A DNA stretch of 9,339 bases from JBJXGF01 sp046153015 (GTDB lineage: Bacteria > Actinomycetota > Acidimicrobiia > Acidimicrobiales > CAIXPF01): contig JBJXGF010000014.1 of assembly GCA_046153015.1 (NCBI GenBank), positions 1-9,339 on the forward strand, read 5' to 3'. How positions within the stretch are numbered: the first letter of the stretch is position 1; each line of letters starts with the position of its first letter. The notes beneath the pieces are model-generated. The model was not told the DNA's origin. It saw nothing but the letters and a program-made list of their open reading frames with translations, and made no database searches. The translations under genes and the position numbers were made by a program. This document shows, one piece after another, positions 5,624-9,339 of this stretch.

Positions 5624-6625
5624 TCAGCCGTTCGGCACGCGCCCGCCCGCAAGCACCGTACCGGGAGCGATCGGCTGGCCCTCCCCCACGATGGTGAAAT
5701 CGCCCAGCTCCGCCCCCTCGCCGAGCACCGCGGCCGGTCCGAGGATCGAGTCCTCCAGCCTGGCCCCGGCCGCCACCCGGGCGCCGGGCAGCACGCAGGA
5801 GCGCCGCACGGCCGCCCCCGCCTCGACCGTCGCGTCCCGCATCACGACCGATTCGGTCACCTCCGCCCCGGGGGCCACCTTCGCGCTCGGGTCGAGGAAG
5901 CTGCTCCCCGGCCCGAGGAGGCGGCCCACGAGGTCGAGCTGGGCCTGCACGTAGCTCTGGGGCGTGCCGGTGTCGATCCAGTACGCCTCGGACTGCACGG
6001 CGTAGAGCACCCGATCGGCGGCCATGGCCGGGAACGTCTCCCGCTCGATCGACACGCGGCGGCCCGCGGGGATGCGCTCGAGCACCGCCGGCTCGAGCAC
6101 GTAGCTGCCGGCGTTGATCCAGTGTGAGGGGGCCGTGCCCGGCTCGGGCTTCTCCACGAAGGCCTCCACGCGGCCCTCGCCGTCAATCGGCACCACCCCG
6201 TAGCGGGAGGGGTCCTCCACCGGCGTGAGCGCCAGCGTGCCCTCGGCGCCGCGCTGGCGGTGGATGCGCACCAGCTCGGTGAGGTCGAGCTCGGTGAGCA
6301 CGTCGCCGTTGAGGGCCACGAAGGTGTCGGCCACGCCGGCGAAGCGGGCGGCGAAGGCGATGGCGCCGGCGGTGTCGAGCGGCTCGGGCTCCACCGCGTA
6401 GACCAGCTCCACGCCGGCGCAGCTTCCCTGCGGGTACGCGGCGGTGAACGAATCAGGCAGGAAGCCGAGCGACAGCACGGCCCGGGAGATGCCGTGGGCG
6501 GCGAGGCCGGCCATGACCCACTCGATCATCGGCCGGTCGAGCACCGGCAGCATCTGCTTGGGGGTGGTCAGGGTGAGCGGCCGCAGCCGCGTGCCGAACC
6601 CGCCGACCAGCACGACTGCGTCCAC
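5624..6625 (-). CDS. Mannose-1-phosphate guanylyltransferase-like nucleotidyltransferase
   Basis: It probably makes GDP-mannose from mannose 1-phosphate and GTP. The 333-residue protein has an N-terminal nucleotidyltransferase domain with GGFGTRLRPLT (8-18), PKQMLPV (22-28), NGD (106-108) and VEKP (157-160). It is followed by a C-terminal left-handed beta-helix of hexapeptide repeats (about 242-330). This layout matches actinobacterial GDP-mannose pyrophosphorylases called ManB or ManC. The start is GTG at 6625, where the first strand begins, six bases after the stop of the His-rich protein gene, so the two are probably co-transcribed. In context it would feed Gmd with substrate and supply mannosyl donors. 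Glucose-1-phosphate nucleotidyltransferases have the same fold, so the sugar and base are inferred from family resemblance and from the nearby gmd. Confidence 0.8.
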   Translation of the reverse strand: MDAVVLVGGFGTRLRPLTLTTPKQMLPVLDRPMIEWVMAGLAAHGISRAVLSLGFLPDSFTAAYPQGSCAGVELVYAVEPEPLDTAGAIAFAARFAGVADTFVALNGDVLTELDLTELVRIHRQRGAEGTLALTPVEDPSRYGVVPIDGEGRVEAFVEKPEPGTAPSHWINAGSYVLEPAVLERIPAGRRVSIERETFPAMAADRVLYAVQSEAYWIDTGTPQSYVQAQLDLVGRLLGPGSSFLDPSAKVAPGAEVTESVVMRDATVEAGAAVRRSCVLPGARVAAGARLEDSILGPAAVLGEGAELGDFTIVGEGQPIAPGTVLAGGRVPNG

Positions 6626-6631
6626 GGCCGC

Positions 6632-7441
6632 CTACCGTGCGGGCGCCGTCGTGGTCGTCGCGCCCGGCGCCGCTGTGGTGGTGCTCGCCCCGTCGCCCGC
6701 CGTGGTGGTGGCGGCGTTGGGGTCGGCCGGGGCCACGGCCGTGCTCGTGGTGACGGCGCCGTCCACGGTGTTCTCGCCCGGCTGGGGCGCCACGTCGACG
6801 TCGGTCGGCTGCGTGCCGACGCTCGGCGGCGGCGGGATCGCCGCGTCGGGCGCCACGAAGGCGATCGTGAGCGCCTCGCCGTCCTCCTCGAAGCGGATGT
6901 CGTCGAAGTCGGAGTCGTACACCTGGGTCGGCTCGGTGGCGCCGGGGGCGAAGCGGGCCACCCGCAGCGTGGCGGAGGCGTCGGGCGTGGAGCTCGTGGC
7001 CGGGCACGGCTGGCTCTCGTCGTACACCACGCCGTCGGGCAGGGTGAGGGCGGAGTCGGTCATCTTCACGTCGGTCATCTCGAAGAAGCGGCCGAGCTTC
7101 GCGTCGTTGCCGGTGACCTGGCCGCTGAAGGGGTGGATGTGGATGAGCCCGTCGTTGTGGGTGTGGATGCCGAGCTCGTCGGTGTGGCGGTCGGTGAGGT
7201 TGGCCACCCAGTCGCCGCAGGCGTAGATGCCGTACGCGCTGTGCCAGTGCTGGCCGAGGGCCGGCTCGGCGGACACCACGTTGCGGCGCTCCATGGCCCC
7301 GTAGGCCACCAGGGCCACGCCGAGCACGCAGATGACGAGCACGGCGAGCGGGAACGAGGGGCTGCGGCGGTTGACGGCGCCGGCGCGCCCGCCGCTGCGG
7401 GCGAGGCGGGCGGCCTTTTTCGTGGCGGATGACTTGGCCAT
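6632..7441 (-). CDS. Membrane-anchored His-rich extracytoplasmic protein, unknown function
   Basis: I cannot name a function for this 269-residue protein. A basic N-terminus (1-28) precedes one hydrophobic helix (about 31-48), so it is probably a signal anchor with the rest outside. The outer domain opens with HWHSAY (65-70), then His86, HTH (93-95) and HIHP (101-104); Cys75 and Cys146 could form a disulfide. The His clusters could bind metal, but no known metalloenzyme motif is complete. From about 203 the chain is low-complexity, first Pro-rich, then Thr/Ala-rich with TTT and TTTT runs to the end, resembling a wall-spanning or O-glycosylated tail. It lies 49 bases after a glycosyltransferase gene and 6 before the guanylyltransferase gene, which suggests an envelope role. 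Similar hypothetical proteins occur in actinobacteria, from memory. Confidence 0.75.
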   Translation of the reverse strand: MAKSSATKKAARLARSGGRAGAVNRRSPSFPLAVLVICVLGVALVAYGAMERRNVVSAEPALGQHWHSAYGIYACGDWVANLTDRHTDELGIHTHNDGLIHIHPFSGQVTGNDAKLGRFFEMTDVKMTDSALTLPDGVVYDESQPCPATSSTPDASATLRVARFAPGATEPTQVYDSDFDDIRFEEDGEALTIAFVAPDAAIPPPPSVGTQPTDVDVAPQPGENTVDGAVTTSTAVAPADPNAATTTAGDGASTTTAAPGATTTTAPAR

Positions 7442-7490
7442 AAGCGTTTCCCGACACTATCGGCTGCCTGGCCCGATCCGGCGCCGCCTC

Positions 7491-8732
7491 TCAGCGCAGC
7501 TCGGCGAAGAGCTCGACGTAGGCCTGCGCCACCGCGGCGGGCGACGCCCAGCCCTCCACGAACGCCCGCCCCGCCTTGCCCATCCGCTCGGCCTCGTCGG
7601 GCGCGTCGAGGAGGCGGGCGAGCGCGGCGGTGAACGCCTCGGGGTCCTCCGGCGCCACCGCCAACCCGGCGCCGGCCCGCTCGATCGTGCGGGCCACCTC
7701 GGTGCCCGGATCGACGCTGGCCACCACGGGCCGACCGGCGGCGAGCACCGAGTACAGCTTGGAGGGGACGCTGGCCCGGGCGAGGCCGGCCCGCAGCGGG
7801 ACCACGTGCACGTCGGCCGCGCTCAGCACCTCGGCGAGGCGCTCCTTCGGCTGGTAGCCGACGAAGCGGACATTCGCCAGGCCGGCCTGCTGCGCCTGCG
7901 CCTCGAGCCCCGCCCGGGCCGCGCCGCCGCCGTTGATCACGAACAGCGCGTCGGGCCGGCGGGCGGCCGCGTGCAGCACCAGCTCGAGCGATTGGGACAT
8001 GCCGACGTTGCCGGCGTACATCACCACCGGCCGGTCGCCGAGGCCGTGCTCGGCCCGGTACGCGTTGTCCTTCGGGCCCGGCGCCACCGCGGCGGCGTCG
8101 ACGAAGTTCGGGATCACCCGCACCCGCCGGCGGCCCCTCACCAGCCGGCGGTCGCCGAGCTTGGCCTCCACGTTGGCGGCCAGCTCGTCGGAGAGCACGG
8201 TCACCGCGTCGGCCCGCAGGTAGCAGAAACGCTCGAGGCGGTGGAACGCGTGGATCATCCGGGCGCCCTTCAGCACGCCGAGCTCGACCGCCACGTCAGG
8301 GAACACGTCCTGGATGTTGAACACGAACGGCGCCCGCCAGCGCCGGGCCGCCGCCCAGCCGGCGAGGCCGAGGGTGAGCGGGGGCGACATCGCCAGCACC
8401 CCGTCGGGCCGCCCGCCCCGCTCGGCGCCGGCGACGGCCGCGGCGGCCGCCAGCGCGGTGAACCCCCCGAAGGCCAGGGCCCGGGCCGGGATGTTGGCCT
8501 TGTCGGTGGGGAACGGGTGCACCCGGGTGATCCGGCCCCACGGCGTGCGCTCCCGCCGGATCGCCCGGCCCCCCCAACCCGGCTCGATCCGGTGGTGCTC
8601 GTACCAGGGCAGCGCGGTGACCACGTGCAGGCGGTGCCCGGCGGCGGCCCAGCGCTCGACGAGCGCGGTCATGATCTCGCCCGTCGGGGCGAGGTCGGGG
8701 CGGAAGTGCGGGCAGAGCACGAGCAGGTTCAC
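7491..8732 (-). CDS. GT4 glycosyltransferase, WbuB-like
   Basis: This 413-residue GT-B fold enzyme should move a sugar from a nucleotide donor to a lipid-linked or polysaccharide acceptor at the inner face of the membrane. The N-terminal domain has PHFRPDLAPTG (8-18), SPPLTLGLAG (116-125) and NIQDVFPDVAVELGVL (139-154), typical of WbuB/WcaI-type enzymes. The C-terminal donor domain has MYAGNVGMSQ (238-247) and SVPSKLYSVLAAGRPVVAS (321-339). WbuB itself is linked to N-acetyl-L-fucosamine transfer, but the sugar here is unknown. The GTG at 8732 is chosen because its first codons begin the GT-B strand and it overlaps the upstream stop as GTGA; a longer start would run inside the neighbouring gene. 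A GGAG lies 11 bases upstream. Confidence 0.88.
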   Translation of the reverse strand: MNLLVLCPHFRPDLAPTGEIMTALVERWAAAGHRLHVVTALPWYEHHRIEPGWGGRAIRRERTPWGRITRVHPFPTDKANIPARALAFGGFTALAAAAAVAGAERGGRPDGVLAMSPPLTLGLAGWAAARRWRAPFVFNIQDVFPDVAVELGVLKGARMIHAFHRLERFCYLRADAVTVLSDELAANVEAKLGDRRLVRGRRRVRVIPNFVDAAAVAPGPKDNAYRAEHGLGDRPVVMYAGNVGMSQSLELVLHAAARRPDALFVINGGGAARAGLEAQAQQAGLANVRFVGYQPKERLAEVLSAADVHVVPLRAGLARASVPSKLYSVLAAGRPVVASVDPGTEVARTIERAGAGLAVAPEDPEAFTAALARLLDAPDEAERMGKAGRAFVEGWASPAAVAQAYVELFAELR

Positions 8733-9339
8733 GGGGGCGTCGGCTCCATCAGGGCTCGTCGGTAGGCGGCGGCCAGCGCCCGCGCGCTGGCCTCGGCGCT
8801 GAACTCGCCGGCGCGGCGGGCGCCGGCGGCGGCGAGCGTACGGCGCCGCTCGGGCGAGGCGAGCAGGCCGCCCATCGCCTCGGCCCACGCCCCCGGGTCG
8901 TGCGGGTCGACGAGCAGTCCGGCGTCGCCGACCACCTCCGCCAGCGCGCCGCCGGCCGAGGCCACCACCGGGCAGCCGAGCGCCATCGCCTCGAGCGCCG
9001 GGGCGCCGAAGCCCTCGTAGGTGGAGGGGAACAGCAGCGCGACCGCGCCCGAGATCAGCGCGTCGAGCTCCGGGCGGGGGATGCGCCCCAGCCGGTGCAC
9101 CCGCCCGGCGAGGCCGAGCTCGGCCGCCCGAGCGGCCAGCGCCGCCTCGGCGCGGTCGGCGCGGCCGGTGAAGCCGAGGTCCACCCCGCGCCCCTCGCCC
9201 CCCTCGAGCCGAGCCAGGGCATCGAGGAGCACGGCGTGGTTCTTGTGGGGGTAGGTGATGGCGGGGTACACGAAGAACCGCCGAGCGATGCCGCGCCGGG
9301 CGGCGACCGCCGCCGCCGCGGCCGGGCCGAGCCCGAGAT
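8729..9339 (-). CDS. GT4 glycosyltransferase, C-terminal part (cut by window edge)
   Basis: The 202 visible codons are the C-terminal donor-binding half of a GT-B, family 4 glycosyltransferase; the N-terminal acceptor domain lies beyond base 9339. It enters with RFFVYPAITYPHKNH, the usual start of the second Rossmann domain. It then has GRIPRPELDALISGA and the STYEGFGAPALEAMALGCP segment (roughly 8970-9025) with the two Glu of the EX7E motif, followed by GLLVDPHDP. No start codon can be assigned: the GTG near 9271 is internal to a conserved motif. Its TGA overlaps the start of the WbuB-like gene (GTGA), so the two are probably translated together. Donor and acceptor are unknown; mannosyl or rhamnosyl transfer would fit the neighbours but is a guess. 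Confidence 0.88.
   Translation of the reverse strand, partial: LGLGPAAAAAVAARRGIARRFFVYPAITYPHKNHAVLLDALARLEGGEGRGVDLGFTGRADRAEAALAARAAELGLAGRVHRLGRIPRPELDALISGAVALLFPSTYEGFGAPALEAMALGCPVVASAGGALAEVVGDAGLLVDPHDPGAWAEAMGGLLASPERRRTLAAAGARRAGEFSAEASARALAAAYRRALMEPTPP

Noticed and set aside
7454..7459. TAGTGT on the minus strand as a -10 for the His-rich protein gene
   Set aside because: No matching -35 is seen, and a start from the preceding gene's transcript (49-base gap) is equally likely.
6260..8765. Plus-strand open frames of 390 and 477 codons opposite the GMPP-like, His-rich and WbuB-like genes
   Set aside because: Their composition is His/Arg/Gly/Ala shadow coding with no recognisable motif. 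The minus-strand genes have full signatures and tight spacing.
7491..8888. Longer start for the WbuB-like enzyme at 8888
   Set aside because: The extra 52 residues are Arg-rich and lie inside the preceding glycosyltransferase gene. The GTG at 8732 with the GTGA overlap starts exactly at the GT-B fold.
8729..9271. Treating the right-edge glycosyltransferase as a complete 180-residue gene starting at 9271
   Set aside because: The frame continues upstream to the window end and that GTG sits within the conserved FFVYPAITYPHKN stretch, so the gene is truncated by the window, not short.

Overview
The window is GC-rich throughout, with G or C at most third codon positions. It is densely packed and carries bacterial F420-cofactor genes, which points to an actinobacterium. 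A deep lineage such as Acidimicrobiia or Thermoleophilia is my guess: CofE stands alone here rather than being fused as in mycobacterial FbiB, and two genes appear to have leaderless promoters. No RNA gene, insertion sequence, CRISPR array or phage gene is visible, and no gene-free stretch exceeds about 160 bases.

Left part, mostly plus strand. An Rmd-type GDP-4-keto-6-deoxymannose reductase (159-1067) is followed by a 45-residue Cys/Arg-rich protein of unknown function (1166-1303). A convergent XRE-family regulator on the minus strand (1311-1817) ends 7 bases from that small gene. The regulator is divergent from gmd (GDP-mannose 4,6-dehydratase, 1912-2895), and the 94-base gap between them holds candidate leaderless promoters for both genes and a GC hairpin. 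gmd then runs into cofD (2892-3857) and cofE (3854-4567) through two successive ATGA stop/start overlaps. A sugar-nucleotide dehydratase and two F420 biosynthesis genes therefore look like one translationally coupled operon.

Right part, minus strand, read from right to left. A GT4 glycosyltransferase, cut by the window edge, overlaps by GTGA a WbuB-like GT4 glycosyltransferase. Next come a membrane-anchored His-rich extracytoplasmic protein with a Thr-rich tail, a mannose-1-phosphate guanylyltransferase-like nucleotidyltransferase, and a GalE-like extended SDR epimerase. The epimerase ends 16 bases from cofE, tail to tail.

Taken together, the guanylyltransferase could make GDP-mannose, Gmd would convert it to GDP-4-keto-6-deoxymannose, and Rmd would reduce that, most likely to GDP-D-rhamnose. 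The two GT4 enzymes and the epimerase suggest a surface polysaccharide or glycoconjugate made from such sugars. CofD and CofE build and glutamylate the F420 tail. Placing fbiA/fbiB-type genes tail to tail with a GMPP-containing cell-envelope cluster resembles the fbiA-fbiB / manB-wbbL-rmlD neighbourhood I recall from mycobacteria. I see no clearly new defence or mobile system. The most unusual points are the gmd-cofD-cofE coupling, the His-rich anchored protein, the small Cys protein beside the regulator, and the open frame upstream of rmd.
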